DNA of 64,000 nucleotides, taken from NCBI GenBank assembly GCA_017303575.1, contig JAFLCL010000014.1, positions 1 to 64,000 of the forward strand, in the 5' to 3' direction. Position numbers and translations under genes: made by a program. The stretch comes from Deltaproteobacteria bacterium. GTDB lineage: Bacteria; Myxococcota_A; Polyangia; Polyangiales; Sandaracinaceae. The notes under the pieces are model-generated. The model made no database searches. It was not told where the DNA came from and saw only the letters and a list, made by a program, of their open reading frames with translations. Position 1 is the stretch's first letter, and each line of letters opens with the position of its first letter. This document shows, one piece after another, positions 42,722 through 50,924 of the stretch.

Positions 42722-44352
42722 CCGGGGTGCTCACCGGCGGCCGTGGTGGTGTCGTCGCGCGGACGGCGGCGTGTCGCGGAGGAGTCGCCGCGGCGTGCTG
42801 GATCGCCGCGATGACATGGGCGAGCACCGCGCACGCGACGGGCTTCACCGACATCGGGCAGGACATCCGCCTCCACGACGACGACGAGTTCTCGCTCGAG
42901 ATCGACGGCTATCTTCGTCTCCGCGGCGAGATCCTCCACAACCTCGATCTCGATCGCGGCGTCTCGCCGTCGGGCGAAGTGCTCTTTCCCGTGCCCATCG
43001 ACGATCCTCAGGCGCAGACGCTCTACGAGACGGACATGCGCCTCCGCACCGATCTCGCGATCTATGCGCCTGGCGGCACCGTCGCCGTGAAGCTGCGCCT
43101 CGACACGCTCGACAACCTCGCGCTGGGGTCGACACCCGACGGTGCACCCTCGGCGTCCACCACGCAGCGCGCGCTCGAGAACGCCATTCACGTGCGTCGC
43201 GCGTACGGCGAGGTTCTCACGCCGTTCGGCGTGCTGGCAGCGGGCCGCATGGGCAACACGTGGGGCCTCGGCATGCTCGCCAACGGCGGCGACTGCGGCG
43301 ACTGCGACTCGGGCGACGCCCAGGATCGCATCGCGTTCATCTCGCCGATCGCCGGTCACCTCTGGGCGCTCAGCTTCGATCTCACCTCGAGCGGTCCGCA
43401 GATCCCGCGCCGCTCCGGCTTCCGCCCGATCGACATCACGCCCGTGGACGACGTGCGCACGGTGACGTTCGCCATGATGAACTGGCTCGGAGAGGAGCCT
43501 CGCCTGCGACGCCATCGCGCGGGCCGCACGACGTTCGAATACGGCGCGTACGTCTCGCACCGCTGGCAGGACGGCGACATCCCCGCGACCTACGTGCCAA
43601 CCGCGACACCGGTCACGCTCACGCCTCAGCAGGTGATGCCGCGCGGCTTCATGGCGACGGCCGTCGACGTGTGGGCGCGTATCCAAGGGCCCGAGTTCCG
43701 CATCGAGTTCGAGGCTGCCTATCTGCACGGCTCGGTCGATCAGCCCTCGCTCGTGCCGGGCGCGCTCCTGCGTGACGGGGTGACGTCGAACCAGTTCGGG
43801 GCGGTGATCGAGACCGACTTCCTCGATCCCAATGGACCCTTCACGTTCGGGCTCGACGCAGGCCTCGCGAGCGGCGACTCGGCGCCTGGCTTCGGTGCCT
43901 ATCCGCGCGTCGGACAGGCCTACGGACAGCCCGGCGACGTCGACGCGCCGCAGGCCAACATCCCTTACGACAACTCGATCGACAATTTCCGCTTCCACCC
44001 GGACTACCGCATCGATCGCATCCTCTTCCGCGAGATCATCGGTACGGTCACGGACGCCTTCTACTTCCGCCCCCACGTGCGCTATCGCGCCTTCGACGAG
44101 CCCTTCGGTCGCCTCGAGCTCAGCGTGTTCGCGGTCACCTCGTTCGCCATGGAGGTGGCCTCGACGCCGGGCGGCGATCGCCCCCTCGGGCTCGAGATCG
44201 ACCCGAGCCTCTACTACCAGTCACGCGAGGGCTTCGCCGTGGCCGTCGACTACGCGGTGCTCGTCCCGTTCTCGGGCCTCGACAATCCCGCGATGAGTCT
44301 CCGCGCCCAGCCCGCGCAGCTCGCACGCCTGAGGTTGATGTATGCGTTTTAG
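42718..44352 (+). CDS. Outer-membrane beta-barrel (TIGR04551-like)
   Basis: 544 residues from GTG 42718, which overlaps the previous stop by 4 bp. Signal peptide ends TAHAT. The rest is amphipathic beta strands with a terminal Phe (LRLMYAF), the classic barrel end. LEIDGYLRLRGEILHNLDL at the start and the Asp-rich NGGDCGDCDSGDAQ loop are notable. Length and context match the myxobacterial TIGR04551 group (recalled, not searched). It could be a porin for products of this operon. Its stop TAG lies in repeat copy D. Confidence 0.8.
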   Translation: MTGVLTGGRGGVVARTAACRGGVAAACWIAAMTWASTAHATGFTDIGQDIRLHDDDEFSLEIDGYLRLRGEILHNLDLDRGVSPSGEVLFPVPIDDPQAQTLYETDMRLRTDLAIYAPGGTVAVKLRLDTLDNLALGSTPDGAPSASTTQRALENAIHVRRAYGEVLTPFGVLAAGRMGNTWGLGMLANGGDCGDCDSGDAQDRIAFISPIAGHLWALSFDLTSSGPQIPRRSGFRPIDITPVDDVRTVTFAMMNWLGEEPRLRRHRAGRTTFEYGAYVSHRWQDGDIPATYVPTATPVTLTPQQVMPRGFMATAVDVWARIQGPEFRIEFEAAYLHGSVDQPSLVPGALLRDGVTSNQFGAVIETDFLDPNGPFTFGLDAGLASGDSAPGFGAYPRVGQAYGQPGDVDAPQANIPYDNSIDNFRFHPDYRIDRILFREIIGTVTDAFYFRPHVRYRAFDEPFGRLELSVFAVTSFAMEVASTPGGDRPLGLEIDPSLYYQSREGFAVAVDYAVLVPFSGLDNPAMSLRAQPAQLARLRLMYAF

Positions 44353-44474
44353 TCCGCGCCTCCGGCGCTCGAGGCGGGGGCTCGACCCCCGCACCCCCAT
44401 CGCTCCTTCGTCGCTGCGCTCCTCCATCGCTCGCGCCTCTCGGGGGCTTTGCCCCCGCCGGCTGGCTCCCCCCA
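44350..44474 (+). repeat. Stop-codon-capping structured repeat, copy D
   Basis: Starts at the barrel gene's TAG. Hairpins GCGCC-TCC-GGCGC, GCGGGGG/CCCCCGC (44374-44392) and GGGGGC-TTT-GCCCCC (44442-44456) match those of copy C. It lies inside an operon, 11 bp before the next ATG, unlike the other copies, and lacks the distal TGAGTTT unit. Confidence 0.78.
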
Positions 44475-44484
44475 ACGGAGCAAC

Positions 44485-45336
44485 ATGACTCGCCTGAACG
44501 TCGTGCTCTTTCTCGCGTTTGGACTGGCACTCTCGGCGTGCGGCCCCAACCGCACGGTGCCTCCGCGTCCGATCTGGGACGGTGACACCGGCGTGCCCTC
44601 CCCGCTCGGCTGCGTTCCGAACCTCGATGGTCGCATCGAGATGCACGAGCTCATGCCCGCGTACGACGTGGGCGCGTCGTTCCTCCTCTCCCCCACGGGC
44701 GAAGAGCGTGACGTGGTGACTGCGGGAATGCTCGATCCCGACGGTACGCTCACCTGGGATCTCGGCGCCGACTACGCGAGCGACGCTGTCGCGCGCTTCG
44801 GTGCGCAGCGCCTGGAGGGCGCTTGGTATGCGAGCGCGTTCCCGAGCGGTCAGTTCGCGGTGGCCGACGATCCTTCGGGCGCGCTCCACGCGATCTACCG
44901 CCTCGACGAGGCCGGGCTCTACCTCTTGGGCTTCGCCTCACGCGACATGGATCCGCCCGAGGGCCGAACGCTCTGGACGTACGACACGCCCATCCTCGTC
45001 TTCCAGCTCCCGCTCGTTCCCGGCGCGAGCTGGATCACGGTGAGCGAAGTGCGTGACGCCACCGTGCGGGGCCTTCCCTACGCCGGACGCGACACGTACG
45101 AGAGCCACGTGAGCGGATCGGCGGGCGAGCTGATCCTGCCGGACGTGACGTTCACGCAGTCGATGCGCGTCTCGACACACGCGGTGATCGCGCCGAGCGC
45201 GGGCGAGGCCATCCAGCGGCGACAGTCGAGCTGGCTCTTCGAGTGTTTCGGTGAGGTGGCGCGCGTGGTCGCGCCGCAGGGCGAGATGAACGACGACTTC
45301 ACGCGTGCGGCGTCGATGCGTCGATTCGGGCTGTGA
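44485..45336 (+). CDS. Lipoprotein 2 of the PHA/envelope operon (paralog of lipoprotein 1)
   Basis: 283 residues from ATG 44485. Lipobox LSAC. The mature domain aligns with that of the gene at 40749 over its whole length (start CVPNLDGRIEMHELMP against CTPNGDGTITREESPL; end DDFTRAASMRRFGL against SEFTRASEVRRLAP). Unlike it, there is no Cys knot or long linker. Gene order paralog-hydrolase-barrel-paralog suggests an ancestral duplication around the hydrolase and barrel. Start is 10 nt after repeat copy D. Confidence 0.8.
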   Translation: MTRLNVVLFLAFGLALSACGPNRTVPPRPIWDGDTGVPSPLGCVPNLDGRIEMHELMPAYDVGASFLLSPTGEERDVVTAGMLDPDGTLTWDLGADYASDAVARFGAQRLEGAWYASAFPSGQFAVADDPSGALHAIYRLDEAGLYLLGFASRDMDPPEGRTLWTYDTPILVFQLPLVPGASWITVSEVRDATVRGLPYAGRDTYESHVSGSAGELILPDVTFTQSMRVSTHAVIAPSAGEAIQRRQSSWLFECFGEVARVVAPQGEMNDDFTRAASMRRFGL

Positions 45337-45364
45337 CGCTGAGTGGGACTCTGGAGGAGACGTC

Positions 45365-45667
45365 ATGAGCGGATTCAAGGAGTGGAAGAGCGCGTTCGAC
45401 CAGTGGGAGAACGCCACGGCCGAGTACAGCGAGAAGGTCATGAAGATGCCGTCGGTGCTCGGTCCGGCGGGGGCCGTGCTGTCGGGGCTCATGAAGGTGA
45501 AGGCCGCGGGCGACCGCGCGCAGGCCAACTGGTGGAGCGCGCTGGGCCTGCCGACGCGGCGCGACCAGGAGCGCACCCTCCACTTGCTGAACCAGCTCGA
45601 GAGCAAGATCCACGACCTCGAGGAGAAGCTCGAGGATGCCAATCGCAAGCTGGCCGCCAAGGCCTGA
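45365..45667 (+). CDS. Mini PhaE/phasin-like coiled-coil protein
   Basis: 100 residues. GGAGGAG precedes ATG at good spacing. The second half, [20 protein letters not shown] then [18 protein letters not shown], resembles the conserved C-terminal LPTR..D coiled coil of PhaE and PHA granule-associated proteins, but full PhaE is about 350 residues. The N-terminal half ([20 protein letters not shown]) is amphipathic. Placed in front of the ligase and PHA synthase, it probably acts as a small synthase subunit or phasin. Confidence 0.72.
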   Translation: MSGFKEWKSAFDQWENATAEYSEKVMKMPSVLGPAGAVLSGLMKVKAAGDRAQANWWSALGLPTRRDQERTLHLLNQLESKIHDLEEKLEDANRKLAAKA

Positions 45668-45693
45668 GTCGTCGTCGTACGAGGGGTTCCGTC

Positions 45694-47457
45694 ATGGTCG
45701 ATGCATCGAAGTTCAGCGAGCTCAAGATCGCGCCGCGCGCCGTGTTCGACTCGCTCCCCGAGCGCAAGACGCGCGTGCGCTTCATGGTCCCCACCGCCGA
45801 CGGTGACTATCGCGCGGTGACCTGGGGCGCGTTCGCGAACGAGATCCGCGAGCTCGCGCTGTTCCTCTCGGCACGTGGTCTGAAGATGGGTGAGCGCGGT
45901 GCGATCTACGCAGGCAACCGCGTGGAGTGGATGAGCGCGGCGCTCGCCATCCAGGCGGCCGGCGGGGTGATGGTCCCGATCTACCCGAGCTCCACCGCCG
46001 AGCAGACGGCCTACGTCGTCGAGCACTCGGACGCGAAGGTGCTGTTCGTCGATGGGAAGGCCTTGCTCGCGCGGCTCTTCGAGAGCGCGGTCGGACCGAG
46101 CCTCGGCGCGCTCGCGAAGGTCGAGGCGATCGTGCTCCTCGACGATCAGCTCGACGCGATGGCCGTGCTCTCGGACGTGAGCCAGAGGCTGCGCGCCGCT
46201 GGCATCGATGCGCCGAGCTCGGCGGAGATCGAGAAGCGCATCGTGCGATTCTCCGATGCCCGCGCGGTGGGCCGTGCGCAGCACGAGGCGGACGCGAAGT
46301 CCTTCGAGCGCACGATGCACGCGGTCTCGCTCGATCAGGCGGGCGTGATGCTCTACACGAGCGGGACGAGCGGGCCGCCCAAGGGCGTGCCCCTCACGCA
46401 CCAGAACGTGGGCGTGAACGGACGCGACTGGCTCGAGTGTCTCGCGCCGCTCGTCGACGAGGGGATGACCGATCTCTTGTGGCTGCCGATGAGCCACATC
46501 TTCGGCTTCGGCGAGGCCTGCCTCGGCAACACGCTCGGGTGGACGAGCTACCTCGCGGACCCGATGACGGTGCTCGCCAAGCTCACCGAGGTGCGCCCGA
46601 GCGTGCTGATGAGCGTGCCGAGCATCTGGGAGAAGCTCGCGCAGGGATCGATGAAGGAGACGTCGGCGGAGGCCAAGCTCGCGCGGCTTCGCGAGGCGAC
46701 GGGCGGAAACCTCCGGTTCTGTCTGTCGGGCGGCGCGGGGCTCAAGCGCGAGGTGAAGGATCTCTTCCACTCCGCGGGGCTCCTCTTGGTCGAGGGCTAC
46801 GGCCTCACCGAGGCGTCACCGACGCTCACGATGAACCGCCCGGAGTCCTTCCGCTTCGACTCCGTGGGAAAGCCGTTTCCGTCGGTCGAGCTCAAGCTCG
46901 CGGAGGACGGCGAGATCCTCGCGAAAGGCCCGAGCATCTTCGGCGGCTATCACAAAGATCCCGCCGCGAGCGCCGAGGCATTCACCGAGGACGGCTGGCT
47001 CAAGACGGGTGACGTGGGCCGCTTCACCGAAGACGGCTTCCTCCAGATCGTCGATCGAAAGAAGGACATCCTCGTCACCGCGGGCGGCAAGAACGTGCCG
47101 CCCGTGAACATCGAGCAGCGCTTCGCCGACGATCCGTTCCTCGCGCACGTCGTCGTCTACGGCGACGGCAAGAAGTTCCTCGTCGCTGGCGTGTGGCCGA
47201 ACAAGGCCGCGATCGAGGCACACCTCGACGCCTCGGGCGTGGCAGACGGCGCGCGCGGCGAGGCGATGAAGGCACTCGTCCAGCGCCGCATCGACGAGGT
47301 GAACGCGAAGCTCGCGAGCTACGAGAGCCTGAAGAAGTTCGCGCTCATGGAGCCCGCGCTCAGCGTGGAGGCCGGCTTGCTCACGCCGACCTTCAAGGTC
47401 AAGCGCAAGAAGGTCTACGAGACGTTCCGCGACTCGTTCGAGCGCCTCTACGAGTGA
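45694..47457 (+). CDS. AMP-dependent long-chain acyl-CoA synthetase
   Basis: 587 residues. All core motifs are present: [18 protein letters not shown] (A3), GYGLTEASP (A5), KTGDVGRF (A7), [15 protein letters not shown] (A8), and a C-terminal Lys in [15 protein letters not shown]-type proteins activate fatty or hydroxy-fatty acids to CoA esters. Lying 26 bp after the PhaE-like gene and 4 bp before the PHA synthase, it could feed hydroxyacyl-CoA to polymerisation. Substrate not testable from sequence. Confidence 0.92.
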   Translation: MVDASKFSELKIAPRAVFDSLPERKTRVRFMVPTADGDYRAVTWGAFANEIRELALFLSARGLKMGERGAIYAGNRVEWMSAALAIQAAGGVMVPIYPSSTAEQTAYVVEHSDAKVLFVDGKALLARLFESAVGPSLGALAKVEAIVLLDDQLDAMAVLSDVSQRLRAAGIDAPSSAEIEKRIVRFSDARAVGRAQHEADAKSFERTMHAVSLDQAGVMLYTSGTSGPPKGVPLTHQNVGVNGRDWLECLAPLVDEGMTDLLWLPMSHIFGFGEACLGNTLGWTSYLADPMTVLAKLTEVRPSVLMSVPSIWEKLAQGSMKETSAEAKLARLREATGGNLRFCLSGGAGLKREVKDLFHSAGLLLVEGYGLTEASPTLTMNRPESFRFDSVGKPFPSVELKLAEDGEILAKGPSIFGGYHKDPAASAEAFTEDGWLKTGDVGRFTEDGFLQIVDRKKDILVTAGGKNVPPVNIEQRFADDPFLAHVVVYGDGKKFLVAGVWPNKAAIEAHLDASGVADGARGEAMKALVQRRIDEVNAKLASYESLKKFALMEPALSVEAGLLTPTFKVKRKKVYETFRDSFERLYE

Positions 47458-47461
47458 AGCC

Positions 47462-48601
47462 ATGGCACTTCGAAAGATGATCGGCTCGCTCGTGCCCTCG
47501 GGGCCCGAGCTCATCGGGCGCATGGCGCATGCGCTCGGTCGGCCCACGCCACCCGTGGGGCAGACGCCGCACGACGTGGTGTTCCGCGAGAACAAGTGGT
47601 CGCTCCTGCGCTACCGCTCGCCCGCCGCGCACGGGCTCGACGTGATCACGCGTCGGCAGCCCATCCTGCTCGTCCCCTCGCTCATCAATCGGCACTACGT
47701 GCTCGATCTCGTGCCGGGCAAGAGCTTCGCGGAGTATCTCGCGAAGCAGGGCTACGACGTCTTCTGCATCGACTGGGGCACGCCCGAGGACGAAGACCGC
47801 TTCCTCACGTTCGATCGCATCGTCGACAACTACATCGCGCGTGCGCTGCGCGTGACGTGCGACAGGGCCGGCACCGAGAAGGCGCATCTCCTCGGCTACT
47901 GCCTCGGCGGCACGATGACGGTCATCCACGCGGCGCTCCATCAAGAGCGCATCGCATCGCTGGCGCTCGTCGCCGCGCCCGTGCGGTTCGACGATCAGAG
48001 CCTGCTCTCGCTCTGGACGCAGAGCCCGACGTTCGACGTCGAGGCCCTCGTGAGCGCGACGGGCAACGTCCCGTGGCAGCTCATGCAGGGCGCCTTCCAG
48101 CTCCTGCGTCCGACGCTCAACCTCGCGAAATTCGTCTCGCTGCTCTCGAAGTCGCCGCTCGTGCGCGAAGAGCAGACGTGGGACGACAACTTCCTCGATG
48201 GGTTCTTCGCGCTCGAGACGTGGGGCGCCGACAACGTCTCGTTCCCGGGCGCCGCGTACCTCAAGTACATCCAGGCGCTCTACCGCGACAACGCGCTCGT
48301 GCGCGGCGAGCTCTCGATCTCGGGGGAGCGTGTGCGACTGGAGAACGTCTCGGTGCCCGTGCTCGCCGTGACGTTCGAGCACGACAACATCGTGCCGCAC
48401 GCCAGCGCCTCGGATGTGCTCACTCGGGTCTCGAGCGAGCACAAGGCGCACGTCCACGTACCCGGCGGTCACGTCGGCGCGATGGTGAGCTCGAGCGCGG
48501 CCAAGCACGTGTGGCCCAAGATCGAGCGGTTCTTCCACGAGTCCGAGTCGCGCGCGGTCGCAGCGCCCAAGCCGATGGTGGACAGCGCCTCGCGCGCCTG
48601 A
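47462..48601 (+). CDS. phaC: PHA synthase, class III PhaC-like
   Basis: 379 residues, the size of class III PhaC. Lipase-like box LGYCLGG puts the catalytic Cys at 147; the expected Asp is at 308 (FEHDNIVPH) and His at 337 (GGHVGAM), almost the spacing of the class III enzyme of Allochromatium. PILLVPSLINRHYVLDL and FCIDWGTPEDEDR are also family-typical. It polymerises hydroxyacyl-CoA into PHA at the granule surface. The N-terminal region of class I enzymes is absent, which is why a small partner (gene at 45365) is expected. Confidence 0.92.
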   Translation: MALRKMIGSLVPSGPELIGRMAHALGRPTPPVGQTPHDVVFRENKWSLLRYRSPAAHGLDVITRRQPILLVPSLINRHYVLDLVPGKSFAEYLAKQGYDVFCIDWGTPEDEDRFLTFDRIVDNYIARALRVTCDRAGTEKAHLLGYCLGGTMTVIHAALHQERIASLALVAAPVRFDDQSLLSLWTQSPTFDVEALVSATGNVPWQLMQGAFQLLRPTLNLAKFVSLLSKSPLVREEQTWDDNFLDGFFALETWGADNVSFPGAAYLKYIQALYRDNALVRGELSISGERVRLENVSVPVLAVTFEHDNIVPHASASDVLTRVSSEHKAHVHVPGGHVGAMVSSSAAKHVWPKIERFFHESESRAVAAPKPMVDSASRA

Positions 48602-48627
48602 AGCACCGCGGGGCGACAGTCTCGCCG

Positions 48628-48657
48628 TTGCGGCGACACGCGCGACGCGGGTACCAT
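48628..48657 (+). promoter_or_regulatory. Leaderless-type promoter of the kinase-cNBD gene
   Basis: TTGCGG (48628-48633), 18-bp spacer, TACCAT (48652-48657), 6 nt, GTG 48664. Confidence 0.5.
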
Positions 48658-48663
48658 CGCGCG

Positions 48664-50028
48664 GTGAGCCTCCGCTCGAGTCACCCCAAGGCGGGCAACG
48701 GACCTGCAGCTGATCTCGTGGAGACACGCGCCGCGGGTGAGCTCGCGTCGAAGGACGTGCAGGGCCTGGTGAAGGACCTCGCCGGCAGCCTCGTCGATCG
48801 CCTCCGCGACGCCGGCAGTGTGGGCCGCGGCGGCATGGCGCGCGTGGACCTCGTGCTCGATCAAGCGCTCGAGCGTCACGTGGTGATGAAGCGCCTGCAC
48901 GATCACCTCGAGGGCGACGCGAGCACGCTCGCCATGTTCGTGCGCGAGGCGCGCATCACGGGACAGCTCGAGCACCCGAACATCGTGCCGGTCCACGACA
49001 TCGGCTTCGATGGTCACCGGAGCGTCTACTTCACGATGAAGCGCGTGGAAGGGAAGACGTTCGCGGAGCTCATCCAGGCGCTGCCGAGCGGAGACCTGCC
49101 GCACGACACGCTGCTCGACCTGCTCGACGTGACGATCAAGGTCTGCGACGCCCTCGCGTTCGCCCACAGCCGCGGCTTCCTCCATCTCGACATCAAGCCG
49201 GGCAACGTGATGGTGGGCGACTTCGGTCAGGTCTACTTGATGGACTGGGGCGTCGCGCGTGCGATCGATCCGCGGAGCGACGAGGGGATGGCCGCGGTGG
49301 AGGGCAGTTTGCCCGCGACCGTGGACGCCTCGGGCGCGGTGCTCGTGGGGACCGCGACACACATGGCGCCCGAGCAGGCGCGTGGGCTCAGCTCCGCGCT
49401 CGATCAGCGCACGGACGTGTTCGCGATGGGCGCGCTCCTCTATCACCTGCTCACGCGCCTCGCGCCCTACGACGCCGACAGCTATTGGGTCGCGCTCGTG
49501 CGCGCGCAGACGGGCGAGGTGCGTCCGCTCGAGGAGGCCGCGCCATGGGCGCCGGAAGCCCTCGTGCGCATCGTGAAGCGTGCGATGGCGTTCGACCCGG
49601 CCCATCGCTACGCGACCGTCAGCGATCTCCGCCACGACCTCGTGGCGTTCACGCGCGGCGGCGGTGTGTTCGAGGTCGCGCGTTTCGCGCCTGGCGAGCA
49701 CGTGGTGCGCGAAGGTGAGCCGGGCGACTGCGCCTACATCATCGAGAGCGGCGAGCTCGAGGTCGTGAAGGGCGAGGGCAACGACCGACGCGTGCTCCGC
49801 ACGATGGGCGCGGGCGAGGTGTTCGGCGAGACGGCGATCCTCTCGCCGGGCAACCGAACGGCCAGCGTCATCGCGAAGGAGCACTCGGTGCTGCGGCGCG
49901 TGACGAGCGCGACGCTCGACAACGAGGTCGCCTCGCTCAAGCCGTGGATGGGCGTCATCGTGAGGACGCTCGCGTCGCGCTTCCGCGAAAGCGAAGAGCG
50001 CGGCACGAAGAGCCATCCCGGCGTCTGA
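48664..50028 (+). CDS. Soluble Ser/Thr kinase with C-terminal cyclic-nucleotide-binding domain
   Basis: 454 residues from GTG 48664. Kinase domain about 55-330: glycine loop VGRGGMARVDLV, VVMKRLHDHL (Lys), catalytic loop HLDIKPGN (Leu replaces Arg, so non-RD), DWGVAR in place of DFG, and APEQARGLS. From about 338, VARFAPGEHVVREGEPGDCA with the phosphate-binding cassette FGETAILSPGNRTASV is a cNMP-binding fold that keeps the key Glu and Arg. No membrane helix. This is the domain content of eukaryotic PKG but in the opposite order. First 50 residues are unassigned. Regulation by cAMP or cGMP is inferred. Confidence 0.9.
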   Translation: MSLRSSHPKAGNGPAADLVETRAAGELASKDVQGLVKDLAGSLVDRLRDAGSVGRGGMARVDLVLDQALERHVVMKRLHDHLEGDASTLAMFVREARITGQLEHPNIVPVHDIGFDGHRSVYFTMKRVEGKTFAELIQALPSGDLPHDTLLDLLDVTIKVCDALAFAHSRGFLHLDIKPGNVMVGDFGQVYLMDWGVARAIDPRSDEGMAAVEGSLPATVDASGAVLVGTATHMAPEQARGLSSALDQRTDVFAMGALLYHLLTRLAPYDADSYWVALVRAQTGEVRPLEEAAPWAPEALVRIVKRAMAFDPAHRYATVSDLRHDLVAFTRGGGVFEVARFAPGEHVVREGEPGDCAYIIESGELEVVKGEGNDRRVLRTMGAGEVFGETAILSPGNRTASVIAKEHSVLRRVTSATLDNEVASLKPWMGVIVRTLASRFRESEERGTKSHPGV

Positions 50029-50147
50029 GCACGCTCGGGGGTCAATGAGGGCCGAAATTGCCTTCGATTTCGGGGGACACGCGGTTCCTCACTCGACCCG
50101 ACGACGGCACGGGCGCGTCGCAAAACGCGTGTCATCATCGCGCCCTC

Positions 50148-50924
50148 ATGAACGAGCGGGTGGTCGTCACAGGTGGCAATCGAGGCCTGGGCCTCGGCGT
50201 GGTCGATCGACTCGGGCAGCGCGGGTATCGCGTCGTGCTCGCGTCGAGGGACGCTCTCGATGGAGAGCGCGAGGCCTCGCGTGCGCGTGCTCGCGGTCGC
50301 GACGTGATCGCGATTCCGCTCGAGGTGACGAGCGCCGAGGCGCTGCGATCGTTCTCGACGACCCTCGGCGAGGGTCCGCTCGGTGCTGTCGTCTCCAACG
50401 CGGGCGTGGCGCTCGACGGCTTCGACGAGAGCGTCGTCGAGCAGACGCTCGCGGTGAACTACTACGGCGCGACCGGAGTCGTGCGGGCGCTCGAGGATCG
50501 TCTCGTGCCGGGCAGCCGCGTGGTGATGGTGTCGAGCGCGATGGGTGCGCTCGATGGCTTCGACAAGCGCGTGCGCTCGCGCTTCGAGCGACCGAAGGAC
50601 TACGCCGCCGTCGAGGCCGCGCTCGCGGAGTTCCGCGACCTCGTGCACCGCGGTCGCGAGACGGCCGAGGGATGGCCGCGCTCCGCGTACCGCATCTCGA
50701 AGATCGCGCTCAACGCGTGGACACGCCTGTACGCCGAAGAGATGCGAAGCCGAGACGTGCACGTGAACGCCGTGTGCCCCGGCTGGGTGCGCACGCGCAT
50801 GGGCGGCGCGGGCGCGTCGCGCAGCGTGCGCGAAGGGGCGGAGGGGATCGTGTGGGCCGCGATGCTGCCGAAGGGCGGACCGACGGGAGGCTTCTTCCGC
50901 GACGGAAAGCCCGTGCCCTGGTGA
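50148..50924 (+). CDS. Short-chain dehydrogenase/reductase (carbonyl reductase-like)
   Basis: 258 residues from ATG 50148. NAD(P) loop TGGNRGLGLG, NAGVAL, catalytic Ser in VSSAMGAL and the YRISKIALN (YxxxK) are present; the inserted helical segment before the Tyr (KDYAAVEAALAEFRDLV) is as in carbonyl reductase 1. Cofactor NADP is likely (Arg/Ser after strand 2: LASRDA). No signal peptide. Stop abuts that of the convergent kinase gene in TGATCA. Confidence 0.87.
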   Translation: MNERVVVTGGNRGLGLGVVDRLGQRGYRVVLASRDALDGEREASRARARGRDVIAIPLEVTSAEALRSFSTTLGEGPLGAVVSNAGVALDGFDESVVEQTLAVNYYGATGVVRALEDRLVPGSRVVMVSSAMGALDGFDKRVRSRFERPKDYAAVEAALAEFRDLVHRGRETAEGWPRSAYRISKIALNAWTRLYAEEMRSRDVHVNAVCPGWVRTRMGGAGASRSVREGAEGIVWAAMLPKGGPTGGFFRDGKPVPW

